A DNA stretch of 64,000 nt, taken from contig URQH01000006.1 of the NCBI GenBank assembly GCA_900549955.1, forward strand, positions 8,647 through 72,646. Direction: 5' to 3'. The notes beneath the pieces were generated by a model. That model searched no databases. It saw only the letters and a list, made by a program, of their open reading frames with translations, and was not told the DNA's origin. The DNA comes from an uncultured Eubacteriales bacterium (GTDB taxonomy: Bacteria > Bacillota > Clostridia > Christensenellales > CAG-138). A program made the position numbers and the translations under genes. This document shows positions 35,292 to 43,546 of this stretch, piece by piece (positions within the stretch are counted from its first letter, which is position 1; each line of letters begins with the position of its first letter).

Positions 35292-36464
35292 TCAATAATA
35301 CGTCACGGCGACGCGCTTGCCCATCTCGGTGAGGTCTTTGGCCACGCCCTCGACCAGCTGCATCTTGATGTTGAAGCCGATCGGCAGATCGGGGTTCTGG
35401 TGCGCCGGGTTCACCGCGCGGCCGACGAAGAAATTCACGTCCGTCGCCTCTTCAAACAGCATCCGCGCAATCTGCGACGCACCGTCCTTTTTATAGCTCC
35501 AGTCCGTATAGCGTTCGTTGTCCTTTAAATAGTCGTTGGCATATTCGAGCACGCGGCTGAACGTGATCACGCCCTCGGTCACAAGATCGACCCCCTCGAT
35601 GCGCGCCGTGGGCGGGATCTCCGGGTCGAGATACAGCGGCAGGCTCGTGTCGAGCGGCTTGTGCAGGTATTCGGCGGCGAGCGTGCTCGTCGTCCCGCCG
35701 CACACGATGTGCCGCCCGGCGCTGCCGAAAAACGCCTGGTGCATCTCCGTCAGCCGCGCAGGGTCGGCCGGCGGGCCGATCATGAGGTTGACCGTCTTGC
35801 GGCGGCGGATGCGCACAGCGCACGCGGTGGTGTCGTCCCCCGGCTTGTTGCCGTACAGGCGCGTACATTCCCCCACGAGCATGGCCGCAAGCGTCTTGGC
35901 CGTAAACGAACCGTCGTACACCGTCTCGAGAAACGAGGCAATCTCCTCGCGCTGCCAGCCAAAGTTGAGCGACAGCCCCACGCCCGCGTGGATGGCCCCG
36001 TCGCTCATGGCCATGAACACGTCCCCCTCCTCGAGCGGGACGACGGACTTCAGGATGCGTTTGCCGTCGATCGTCAGCTCCTGCTGCGGATAGTCCACGC
36101 TCCTGCCGCCGCGCAGCAGGATCACGCGCGGGTTGTCATACTGGATCAGCTCCGCCTCGCGGTTCTCCACGATGTGGATGATCGTAAACGTGGAATAGGC
36201 GACCTTGCGCACCTCGCACACCGGCAGCGTGGCCGCGATGGTCTTGACGCAGTCCTCGACCGTAAGGCCGCCAGCGATCATCGTGGAGAGGATTTTGGAC
36301 GTCAGTGTGGAGAGGATGTTTGCCTTCACGCCGCTTCCCAGCCCGTCCGCCAGCACGACGGTCACGCCGTTCTCCTGGTCGATGCGCTCCACGTGGTCGC
36401 CGCAGAGCTGCTCGCCGTATTTGTTGGCCGAGACAAAGCCAATGTCGGTGCAGAGCTCACTCAT
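35292..36464 (-). CDS. PP2C/SpoIIE-type protein phosphatase
   Basis: This 390-residue protein has an N-terminal PP2C-like phosphatase domain with VVLADGLGSGVKANILS, FMAMSDGAIHAG and GDDTTACAVRI, which place the metal-binding aspartates. A C-terminal region of about 160 residues (from NLMIGPPADP) is not recognised. It overlaps the sensory hydrogenase gene by 8 bases and precedes a catalytic hydrogenase. This pairing is known in Clostridia, where the HydS-type protein is thought to sense H2 or redox state and the phosphatase to relay the signal. The substrate phosphoprotein is unknown. Confidence 0.88.
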   Translation of the reverse strand: MSELCTDIGFVSANKYGEQLCGDHVERIDQENGVTVVLADGLGSGVKANILSTLTSKILSTMIAGGLTVEDCVKTIAATLPVCEVRKVAYSTFTIIHIVENREAELIQYDNPRVILLRGGRSVDYPQQELTIDGKRILKSVVPLEEGDVFMAMSDGAIHAGVGLSLNFGWQREEIASFLETVYDGSFTAKTLAAMLVGECTRLYGNKPGDDTTACAVRIRRRKTVNLMIGPPADPARLTEMHQAFFGSAGRHIVCGGTTSTLAAEYLHKPLDTSLPLYLDPEIPPTARIEGVDLVTEGVITFSRVLEYANDYLKDNERYTDWSYKKDGASQIARMLFEEATDVNFFVGRAVNPAHQNPDLPIGFNIKMQLVEGVAKDLTEMGKRVAVTYY

Positions 36465-38133
36465 AGCGCAGAGACTCCTTGAGCTTGGTCAGCGCGACCT
36501 TCGTCTCCGCCGTCGTCTCGCCGAGCAGCGACGCGATCTCCTGCACGGCGCGCATCTGCTTTTCGATGACGCGGTCGGTCACCTCGATGGTCGTGCGGCT
36601 GAGCGCCACGCGCGCGGCGCGCGCCGTCTCCTCCTCCGTCACGTCGCGGAGGATGCAGATGATCAGGTGATGGCTGCGGTCGATGACGAGCGTCTCGTCG
36701 ACATGTTTCTGGTATTCTTCCAGATACACCCGCTGGTGCGACTGGCCACGCCCGGTGCGCTGCAGCTCCAGGAACGGCGTCGGGTCGAGCAGGCGCAGGA
36801 CCTGCTCCCCGACGAGCGAGCGCGGGTCTTCGATGTGCATGAGCCGGCAGGCGGCGTTGTTGAGCTGCTGGATCTCCAGCGCGTCGTTGAGCACGAGGAT
36901 GGCGTTCGGGGTGCTGCGGATGATGTTCTCCGAAAACGACTGCGCGCGCTCGGCAAGATAAGGCAGGCACATGGACAGCTCCGCCTTGCCCTGCAGCACC
37001 GCTGCCGCTTTCTCGCGGCAGGTGTTGTAGCCGCAGGAACCACAGTTGAGCTCCTGCTCCGGCGTGAACTTGCCCATCTCGCGCAGCACTGCCTCGATCG
37101 CTGCCGTGCCGGGCATGACGCGATGCGTATCCAGCTCGCCCATGTGCTTTTGCAGCGCCTCCGCCGCCGGCTGCTCGACCGGGAAGTCTTCCCGGCCCGC
37201 ATAGCGGTTGACCGCCACAAACTCGCTGACCGGCGCGCGGCGGTTGCGGTCCATCGCCGGGCCGCCGATGCAGCTGCCCACGCACGCGGACATCTCGATG
37301 AAACAGTGGTCGAGCTTGCCGCCAATCACGTCCTCGAGCACCTGCATGCAGTTTTCCACGCCGTCGATGGCCAGATAGGTGTACGCCGGGTTGTCCGCCG
37401 CCATGCTGCGCAAAATACCGCCGGTCGTCGGGAACAGGCGCGCCTTGCCCGCCGCGCCGGTGTCCTCCATCTGCGGGATGGAGACGTTCGCCTCGTGGAG
37501 CCATTCGGTCAGCTCTTCAAACGTCAGCGCGCAGTCCACGATGCCGGGATACCTCTCCGCCTCGTCCTTTTTCGAGATGCAGGGGCCGATGAACACCGTC
37601 TTGGCGTCCGGATGGCGGCGCTTGAGGTCGGTGCAGTGCGCCTGCATGGGCGAGAGCACGTGCGCCAGATACGGCAGCGCCTGCGGGTAATACTTCTGGA
37701 TGAGCAGGTTGACCGTGTGGCAGCAGGACGAGAGGATCACGCTGTGCGCGCCGTCGTACGTCATGCGGTCGTACTCGCGCTTGACCACGGTCGCGCCGAG
37801 CGCGGTCTCTTCCGCGCCGGCAAAGCCCAGCTGCCTGAGCGCGGCGTCCATGGAGGCGAGCGTCGCCCCCTCATAGTTGGCCACAAACGACGGCGCCAGG
37901 CTCACGTATACCGGCGCGCCGCCCGCAAGCAGCGCTTTGGCCGACGGCACGTCGTTTCGGATCTGCTTGGCGTTTTGCGGGCACACGACGAAGCAGTGCC
38001 CGCACAGGATGCACTCGTCCCCGACGATGTTCGCCTGGTGCCCGGAAAACCGGATCGACTTGACCGGGCAGTGCCGGATGCACTTGTGGCAGTCCTTGCA
38101 GTTGGCCGGCTTGAACTGGATACACTCGCTCAT
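36457..38133 (-). CDS. Sensory [FeFe] hydrogenase with PAS domain (HydS-like)
   Basis: This 558-residue multidomain protein starts with two [4Fe-4S] motifs (residues 12-22 and 41-51). A divergent H-cluster domain follows: L1 SSCCHT (135-140), L2 GPCISKK (183-189) and L3 EMSACVGSCIGG (280-291). Next come a further four-cysteine cluster (NCGSCGYNTC to SMC, 363-389), a PAS domain (about 400-500) and a C-terminal helix. L1 has His where catalytic enzymes have Pro. This is the layout of group C putative H2 sensors. It lies between a thioesterase gene (4-base overlap) and the PP2C phosphatase gene (8-base overlap), a probable sensor-effector pair. Confidence 0.88.
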   Translation of the reverse strand: MSECIQFKPANCKDCHKCIRHCPVKSIRFSGHQANIVGDECILCGHCFVVCPQNAKQIRNDVPSAKALLAGGAPVYVSLAPSFVANYEGATLASMDAALRQLGFAGAEETALGATVVKREYDRMTYDGAHSVILSSCCHTVNLLIQKYYPQALPYLAHVLSPMQAHCTDLKRRHPDAKTVFIGPCISKKDEAERYPGIVDCALTFEELTEWLHEANVSIPQMEDTGAAGKARLFPTTGGILRSMAADNPAYTYLAIDGVENCMQVLEDVIGGKLDHCFIEMSACVGSCIGGPAMDRNRRAPVSEFVAVNRYAGREDFPVEQPAAEALQKHMGELDTHRVMPGTAAIEAVLREMGKFTPEQELNCGSCGYNTCREKAAAVLQGKAELSMCLPYLAERAQSFSENIIRSTPNAILVLNDALEIQQLNNAACRLMHIEDPRSLVGEQVLRLLDPTPFLELQRTGRGQSHQRVYLEEYQKHVDETLVIDRSHHLIICILRDVTEEETARAARVALSRTTIEVTDRVIEKQMRAVQEIASLLGETTAETKVALTKLKESLRYE

Positions 38134-38528
38134 ACGCTCTGCCTCCCCTCCGCTTTCGCCAGAAAACGCGCCCCGTCTACGATGACGCGCTCGTGTTCCG
38201 CGCGGCCGATCTCGCCCGCGCCGTCGCAGGCGACGATTTCAAACGTCAGCCGCCTGCCCTCCGCCGCCGTCACCCGGCTTTCACAGCGCACCGCGCCCCC
38301 TACCGGCGTGGCCGCCGTGTGCTCGAGACTCAGGCGCACGCCCACGGTGGTCTGCCCTTCCGGGAGCAGCGGCTGCACGCTTGTAAACGCCGCGCGCTCC
38401 ATGCAGGCGGCCAGCGCCGGCGTGGCCAGCACGTCCAGCCCGCCGCTGCCCACGGTACGCGCGGTATTTTCTACACAAACGGCGCACGCGGCTTCGCCGC
38501 GCACGCCCAGAAACCGGTTCTGTTCCAT
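38130..38528 (-). CDS. FlK-like (hotdog) thioesterase
   Basis: This 132-residue hotdog-fold protein has TVGSGGLDVLATPALAACME and the VGVRLSLEHTAATPVG strand, which match the FlK-type thioesterase family. Named members hydrolyse fluoroacetyl-CoA, but most Clostridial relatives have unknown acyl-CoA substrates. The ATG at 38528 comes 5 bases after the previous stop, and the gene overlaps hydS by 4 bases. Relatives of this gene recur next to HydS-type genes, so it may belong to the sensing unit rather than be a bystander. That link is an inference. Confidence 0.8.
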   Translation of the reverse strand: MEQNRFLGVRGEAACAVCVENTARTVGSGGLDVLATPALAACMERAAFTSVQPLLPEGQTTVGVRLSLEHTAATPVGGAVRCESRVTAAEGRRLTFEIVACDGAGEIGRAEHERVIVDGARFLAKAEGRQSV

Positions 38529-38533
38529 GCCGT

Positions 38534-38773
38534 TCACAGCCGGCTCATGACTTCGTTCTCGAAGAAGTCCTTCGCCGTGTCGGGCTTGACCGAGAACAGC
38601 TCGCCGTCGATCTTGACGCTCACGCCGTTCACACAGTTGCCCATGCAGAACGCGCCGGTCAGGTTGATACGGTCTTCGAGCTTGCGCGCCGCAACCTGGC
38701 GCTGAATCTCCTCCACGACCTCGCGCGCCCCCTTGAGATGGCACGAACTGCCGATGCAAATGGTAATCGTCAT
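38534..38773 (-). CDS. Thioredoxin-like [2Fe-2S] ferredoxin
   Basis: This 79-residue protein has the cysteine pattern CIGSSC near residue 6 and CMGNC near residue 43, matching the thioredoxin-like [2Fe-2S] domain of NuoE/HydC-type subunits. It is a free-standing version, likely an electron carrier or redox relay for the hydrogenase proteins downstream. GGGAGGG precedes the ATG at 38773. It is separated from the kinase-like gene upstream by 58 bases that include a GC-rich inverted repeat. Confidence 0.88.
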   Translation of the reverse strand: MTITICIGSSCHLKGAREVVEEIQRQVAARKLEDRINLTGAFCMGNCVNGVSVKIDGELFSVKPDTAKDFFENEVMSRL

Positions 38774-38831
38774 GGTGTTTCCCTCCCCTGTCAATTCGCT
38801 GCGGCGCGGCGCGCCGCGAGTTGCTGCAGCA

Positions 38832-39581
38832 TTATTGGTATTCCGCCACGTCCGCCCAGCGGAGCAGCAGCTCGCGCTCTTCGGGGCGGCCCTTGACCGA
38901 CTGCGACGCGGCGACGATCGGGATCCAGCGCTGCACGTCGCCGCGCGGCACGCCGCTCTTTTTGCAGAACAGCGCCAGATATGCCTCCGCCAGCTCGTGC
39001 TTGCTCTCCAGCGAGAACAGCAGGAACGTGCGCGCCGCATCCGCAGCGGGCGTGCCCTGCGTCACGTGGGACCAGTCGAGGATGTAGGCCGTGCCGTCGT
39101 CCGTCAGGATGATGTTGCTCGGGTTGAAGTCCCCGTGGCACACGCTCGCCCGCGCCGGCAGCGTCGCCAGGCGCTTGTGCAGCTCGAACTTCGTGGCGTC
39201 GGGCAGCTCCGACTCGGTGATCTTGCGGTACATCTTGTCGCCCAGGCGGTTCATGAGCGGCGAGCGCTTCTGGTGCACCTCCATCTGCAGGGCAACGAAA
39301 CGCTCGAGATACTCCTCCCGCCGCTCCGGCTCCTCGTCCATGCGGCGCGCCAGCGTCTTGCCGGGCACAAACTCGGTCACAATCGCCCAGTTCCCCTCGA
39401 TCTTGCAGACCTCGAGCAGCGCCGGCACCGGCAGGCCGGTCTCTTCTGCGCGCGCGTGGTTGAGCGCCTCGTTCAGGATGTCGGCCTTGCTGAAGCCCTC
39501 GCCGAACACCTTGACGGCGCGGCCGCCGTCGCGGTACACGGTCTTGTTGGTACGGACTGCCAATACCCGTTCAAATTCCAT
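38832..39581 (-). CDS. Aminoglycoside phosphotransferase-fold kinase
   Basis: This 249-residue protein kinase-like fold enzyme has the lysine region RAVKVFGEG, the catalytic loop SVCHGDFNPSNIIL and the metal motif YILDWSHV. APH-fold kinases phosphorylate small molecules such as choline, thiamine or sugars, or sometimes proteins. Its gene starts 4 bases after adhE, which implies coupling, and it lies upstream of the HydS-PP2C pair. A kinase opposing the PP2C phosphatase in the same operon is an attractive idea but has no direct support. Antibiotic resistance is unlikely in this setting. Confidence 0.85.
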   Translation of the reverse strand: MEFERVLAVRTNKTVYRDGGRAVKVFGEGFSKADILNEALNHARAEETGLPVPALLEVCKIEGNWAIVTEFVPGKTLARRMDEEPERREEYLERFVALQMEVHQKRSPLMNRLGDKMYRKITESELPDATKFELHKRLATLPARASVCHGDFNPSNIILTDDGTAYILDWSHVTQGTPAADAARTFLLFSLESKHELAEAYLALFCKKSGVPRGDVQRWIPIVAASQSVKGRPEERELLLRWADVAEYQ

Positions 39582-39585
39582 GTGC

Positions 39586-42210
39586 TTACGCCTCCTCTCC
39601 GGTTCCGTAGTACGCGTTCAGATACATCTGCCGGATCTCGCGCATCAGCGGATAGCGCGGGTTCGCGCCGGTGCACTGGTCGTCAAACGCCTGCTCGGTC
39701 ATCTCGTCGAGCCTGTTCAGGAAGTCCGCCTCGTCGATGCCGTAGTCGCGGATCGTCCTGCGGATGCCGACCTTCTCCTTGAGCGCGTCGATCGCGGCGA
39801 TGAGCCCGTCGAGCTTTTCCCGGTCGGTCGCGCCCGCAATGCCCAGCGCATCGGCCACCTCGGCGTAGCGCGCCAGCGTGTGCGGGTGGTCATACTGCGG
39901 GAAGGTGCCCATCTTTGCCGGCGCCTCCGCGGCGTTGAAGCGCAGCACCTCGTCGATCATCAGCGCGTTTGCCACGCCGTGCGGCAGGTGGTGGAACGCG
40001 CCCAGCTTGTGCGCCATGGAGTGGCACACGCCGAGAAACGCATTGGCAAACGCCATGCCCGCCATCGTCGCCGCATTGGCCATCTTTTCGCGCGCCACCG
40101 GGTCGTGCGGGCCGTCGTCATAGGCGCGGGGCAGGTACTGGAAGATCACCTTCAGCGCCTGCAGGGCCAGCCCGTCGGTATAGTCCGTCGCCATCATCGA
40201 CGCGTACGCCTCCAGCGCGTGCGTGACCGCGTCGATGCCGGAAGCAGCCGTCAGCCCCTTCGGCGCGTCCATCATCATGTCCGCGTCCACGATGGCCATG
40301 TTCGGCATGAGCTCGTAGTCCGCCAGCGGATATTTGACGCCCGTGCTCTCGTCCGTGATGACGGCAAACGGCGTCACCTCGCTGCCGGTGCCGGCGGAGG
40401 TGGGGACGGCCACGAAATACGCCTTTTCGCCCATCTTCGGGAACGTGTAGACGCGCTTGCGGATGTCGCTGAAGCGCATCGCCATGTCGAGGAAGTCCGC
40501 CTCGGGATGCTCGTACAGCACCCACATGATCTTGCCCGCGTCCATGGCCGAGCCGCCGCCCACGGCGACGATGCAGTCCGGCTGGAAGGCGGCCATCTGC
40601 GCCGCTCCCTCCCTGGCGCACGCGAGCGACGGGTCGGGCGCCACGTCGTAGAACGTCGTGTGGCGGATGCCCATGCGGTCGAGCGCGTCGGTGATGGGCT
40701 TTGTATACCCATTATTATACAGGAAAGTATCGGTCACGATAAAGACCTTTTTCGCATTTTTCACGGTGCGCAGCTCTTCGAGCGCCACGCCCAGGCAGCC
40801 CTTTTTGATGTAGACCTTTTCGGGCGCGCGGAACCACAGCATGTTCTCTCTCCTTTCGGCCACGGTCTTGATATTCAGCAGGTGCTTGACCCCCACGTTT
40901 TCCGACACGGAGTTGCCGCCCCAGGAGCCGCAGCCCAGCGTGAGGGAGGGCGGCAGGCGGAAGTTGTACAGGTCGCCGATGCCGCCGTGCGACGACGGCG
41001 TGTTGACCAGGATGCGGCACGTCTTCATCCGTTCGGAGAACAGGGAGAGCTTCTCCTGCTCGCGCACCGCGTCGAGATAGACCGACGAGGTGTGGCCAAA
41101 GCCGCCGTCCGCGACGAGCCGCTCCGCCTTTGCGACGGCCTCTTCAAACGTCGCCGCCCGGTACATGGCCAGCACGGGCGAGAGCTTTTCGTGCGCAAAC
41201 TCCTCGGACGCTTCCACGCTCTCGACCTCGCCGATCAGGATCTTCGTCTCTTCCGGCACGTCCACGCCGGCCATGGACGCGATCGTGTGCGCGCTCTGGC
41301 CGACGATCTTCGCATTGAGCGAGCCGTTGATCAGGATCGTCTTGCGCACGCGTTCCGTCTCCTCCGGCGTCAGGAAGCGGCAGCCGCGCGCCTGGAACTC
41401 GGCGCGCACGGCGTCGTACACGTCGTCCAGCACGATGACGGACTGCTCGGACGCGCAGATCATGCCGTTGTCAAACGTCTTGGAGTGGATGATCGAGCTG
41501 ACCGCCAGCAGCAGGTTTGCGCTCGAGTCGATGATGGCGGGGGTGTTGCCCGCGCCCACGCCGATGGCCGGCTTGCCGGACGAATACGCCGCGCGCACCA
41601 TGCCCGGTCCGCCGGTGGCGAGAATGATGTCGGCCTCGTGCATGACGCGGTTGCTCAGCTCCAGCGTCGGCTGGTCGATCCAGTCGATGATCCCCTCCGG
41701 CGCGCCGGCGGCCACCGCCGCCTCCAGCACCAGGCGCGCCGCGGCAATGGTGGAACGCTTGGCGCGCGGGTGCGGGCTGATGAGGATGCCGTTGCGCGTC
41801 TTGAGCGCGAGCAGCGTCTTGAAAATCGCGGTGGAAGTCGGGTTCGTCGTCGGGATGACGGCCGCGATCACGCCCAGCGGCTCGGCAATGCGCCGGATGC
41901 CGAACGCCTTGTCCTCCTCGATGACGCCGCAGGTCTTCGTCTCCTTGTAGGCGTTATAGATGTATTCGGCGGCATAGTGGTTCTTGATCACCTTGTCCTC
42001 CACGACGCCCATGCCCGTCTCCTCGACGGCGAGCTTGGCCAGCGGGATGCGCGCCTTGTTGGCCGCCATCGCCGCCGCGTGAAAGATGTGGTCTACCTGC
42101 TCCTGCGAATATGTCGCATAGGTCCGCTGCGCCGCACGCACGCGCTCGATGGCGACGGCCAGCGTCTCCATGCTGTCCACGACGGCGGGTCGTTTCATTG
42201 CCTTTTTCAT
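39586..42210 (-). CDS. adhE: Bifunctional acetaldehyde-CoA/alcohol dehydrogenase
   Basis: This 874-residue enzyme reduces acetyl-CoA to ethanol through acetaldehyde. The N-terminal aldehyde dehydrogenase half has GNTPAIIDSSA and the nucleophile segment NGMICASEQSV. The C-terminal iron alcohol dehydrogenase half has VGGGSAMDAGKIMW, GTGSEVTPFAVI, DAVTHALEAYAS and the metal site FLGVCHSMAHKLGAFHHLPHG. TTGGAGG precedes the ATG. It heads the 8-kb operon that continues through the APH-fold kinase to the hydrogenases, so ethanol and hydrogen disposal of electrons appear to be co-regulated. Its leader contains unusual TATCG repeats. Confidence 0.97.
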   Translation of the reverse strand: MKKAMKRPAVVDSMETLAVAIERVRAAQRTYATYSQEQVDHIFHAAAMAANKARIPLAKLAVEETGMGVVEDKVIKNHYAAEYIYNAYKETKTCGVIEEDKAFGIRRIAEPLGVIAAVIPTTNPTSTAIFKTLLALKTRNGILISPHPRAKRSTIAAARLVLEAAVAAGAPEGIIDWIDQPTLELSNRVMHEADIILATGGPGMVRAAYSSGKPAIGVGAGNTPAIIDSSANLLLAVSSIIHSKTFDNGMICASEQSVIVLDDVYDAVRAEFQARGCRFLTPEETERVRKTILINGSLNAKIVGQSAHTIASMAGVDVPEETKILIGEVESVEASEEFAHEKLSPVLAMYRAATFEEAVAKAERLVADGGFGHTSSVYLDAVREQEKLSLFSERMKTCRILVNTPSSHGGIGDLYNFRLPPSLTLGCGSWGGNSVSENVGVKHLLNIKTVAERRENMLWFRAPEKVYIKKGCLGVALEELRTVKNAKKVFIVTDTFLYNNGYTKPITDALDRMGIRHTTFYDVAPDPSLACAREGAAQMAAFQPDCIVAVGGGSAMDAGKIMWVLYEHPEADFLDMAMRFSDIRKRVYTFPKMGEKAYFVAVPTSAGTGSEVTPFAVITDESTGVKYPLADYELMPNMAIVDADMMMDAPKGLTAASGIDAVTHALEAYASMMATDYTDGLALQALKVIFQYLPRAYDDGPHDPVAREKMANAATMAGMAFANAFLGVCHSMAHKLGAFHHLPHGVANALMIDEVLRFNAAEAPAKMGTFPQYDHPHTLARYAEVADALGIAGATDREKLDGLIAAIDALKEKVGIRRTIRDYGIDEADFLNRLDEMTEQAFDDQCTGANPRYPLMREIRQMYLNAYYGTGEEA

Positions 42211-42240
42211 GTGGTACCTCCAATTCTGCCCTTCGGGCGG

Positions 42241-42318
42241 TATCGGTAAAAATTTATCGTTATTTTTATATCGATATCATAATATTTATTTTGTGCTTTG
42301 TCAATAGTCTGTGCACAA
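42241..42318 (-). promoter_or_regulatory. adhE promoter and leader repeats
   Basis: On the minus strand TTGACA (42304-42299), 17 bases and TATGAT (42281-42276) form a strong promoter. It is flanked by an inverted repeat TTGTGC...GCACAA (42291-42296 and 42313-42318) around the -35. Downstream of the start, three TATCG copies (plus-strand 42241, 42255 and 42269) recur at exactly 14-base steps in an AT-rich leader. These are candidate sites for a redox regulator, but the exact Rex consensus is not seen. Confidence 0.7.
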
Positions 42319-42432
42319 TTCTTTTTTGCACCATGGCGCTGCCGCGCATCAAAAAGACGGAACGCCGGAAGTCTTGTCGCATCCGTGTCCCGTCAGCCAT
42401 ATTTTCGATTTACACGCCGCCCCCGGCGCCGT

Positions 42433-43137
42433 TCAGCCCTCGGCGATCAGCAGCGGCCGGAATTGCAGATAGTCCGCCGCCACCAGCGCATAGCGGATGC
42501 CGTTGTGCACGCCGTTGAACGCGCCCCGGTGCGCCGGGCCGTGCAGATGGCCGTAGACCGCGACCTCCACGCCGGCCTGCTCCAGCAGCGCAGTCACCTC
42601 CGTGTCCCTGTGCTGTGGGTCGAGCGGCGGGTAGTGCAGCATGGCAATCCGCCGCTTCCCCGTCTCCAGTTTGGAAAGCGACAGCGAGAGCCGCAGCAGC
42701 TCGCGCCGGTAGAGCCGGGCGTCGTCGCTCTCCCGCGCCCCCGCCTGTGCGTCCGCCTGCGCCGGCAGCGTCCAGCCGCGCGTCCCGCCGATGGCAAACG
42801 CGCCCACGGTCAACGCGTCGTTTTGCAGCGCGCGCACCGAAGGCGGCAGCGCGCGGCGCACTTGCACAAGCGAGCTCCACCAATAGTCGTGGTTGCCGCG
42901 CAGCAGCAGCTTTTGCCCCGGCAAACCGCCGACAAACGCAAGATCGGCCGCAGCATCCTGCAGCCGAATCGACCAACTGATATCACCCGGGATCAACACC
43001 AGGTCGTCCTCGCGCACGGTCTCCCGCCATGCAGCCGACAGGCGCTCCACGTGGTCGCGCCACGCCTCCCCAAACAGGTCCATGGGCTTGTCGGCGGCAA
43101 AGGACAGGTGCAGATCGCTGATGGCAAATACGCGCAT
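42433..43137 (-). CDS. Metallophosphoesterase
   Basis: This 234-residue calcineurin-like phosphoesterase shows the metal motifs in order: FAISDLHL, LIPGDISW, LRGNHDYWW, MLHYPP and VYGHLHG. Its length and pattern match a conserved Bacillota family (YmfD/YpbG-like) of unassigned substrate. It probably acts in the cytosol on a phosphodiester or phosphomonoester. The gene begins 24 bases after the zinc-ribbon gene and is likely in its operon. The enzyme class is secure; the substrate is unknown. Confidence 0.88.
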   Translation of the reverse strand: MRVFAISDLHLSFAADKPMDLFGEAWRDHVERLSAAWRETVREDDLVLIPGDISWSIRLQDAAADLAFVGGLPGQKLLLRGNHDYWWSSLVQVRRALPPSVRALQNDALTVGAFAIGGTRGWTLPAQADAQAGARESDDARLYRRELLRLSLSLSKLETGKRRIAMLHYPPLDPQHRDTEVTALLEQAGVEVAVYGHLHGPAHRGAFNGVHNGIRYALVAADYLQFRPLLIAEG

Positions 43138-43161
43138 GGGGCCTCCGTTTCCGGCTCGGGT

Positions 43162-43452
43162 CTACTCCTCTTCTTCGTCGTCCGCGTCTTGGAAGTCCTC
43201 GTCCTCGTCGTCCAGCGCAATGGCGCTCTCCAGCTCCGCCTGGCGCTTCTTCTCGCGCAGGCAATCTGCGCACAGATCCGACCCATGTACGGCGGGCGCC
43301 TCTCCACACTCGCTGCAGAGCGTTTCTTCTTCCTCGGCCGCCGGCTCTGCCTGGATGCGCCCGTTCTTCATGGCGCGCAGGCACACGTTGCAATATTGTT
43401 CGCCCTCGCGAATGTAGTTCAGTTCACACTTGGGGCACTTTCTCAATGCCAT
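43162..43452 (-). CDS. Double zinc-ribbon protein with acidic tail
   Basis: This 96-residue protein has two CxxC...CxxC modules (CPKCELNY with CNVC, then CSECGEA with CADC). A highly acidic C-terminus follows, ending in about 17 residues that are almost all Asp and Glu. The first module recalls flagellar or ribosomal-type zinc ribbons. The acidic tail could mimic nucleic acid or bind a basic protein. GAGGAG precedes the ATG. I do not recognise a named family. The metallophosphoesterase gene follows closely. Confidence 0.75.
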   Translation of the reverse strand: MALRKCPKCELNYIREGEQYCNVCLRAMKNGRIQAEPAAEEEETLCSECGEAPAVHGSDLCADCLREKKRQAELESAIALDDEDEDFQDADDEEEE

Positions 43453-43517
43453 AGTTCCGTTCTCCTCGACGATATCGCTTGCGGCACGCAGCAGGCGCGC
43501 CGTCTGATTCAGTGCAT

Positions 43518-43546
43518 ATTATGCAGAACGGATGGCAACATGTCAA
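43518..43546 (-). promoter_or_regulatory. Promoter of the zinc-ribbon/metallophosphoesterase operon
   Basis: On the minus strand TTGACA (43546-43541), 17 bases and CATAAT (43523-43518). The -35 box overlaps the engB stop codon. Confidence 0.75.

Noticed and set aside
38832..39581. Aminoglycoside resistance gene
   Set aside because: The fold is shared with many small-molecule kinases, and the gene is coupled to adhE in a metabolic operon rather than a mobile or resistance context.
42276..42318. Rex operator at adhE
   Set aside because: TTGTGC/GCACAA is present, but the arms are 16 bases apart, unlike the compact Rex site.
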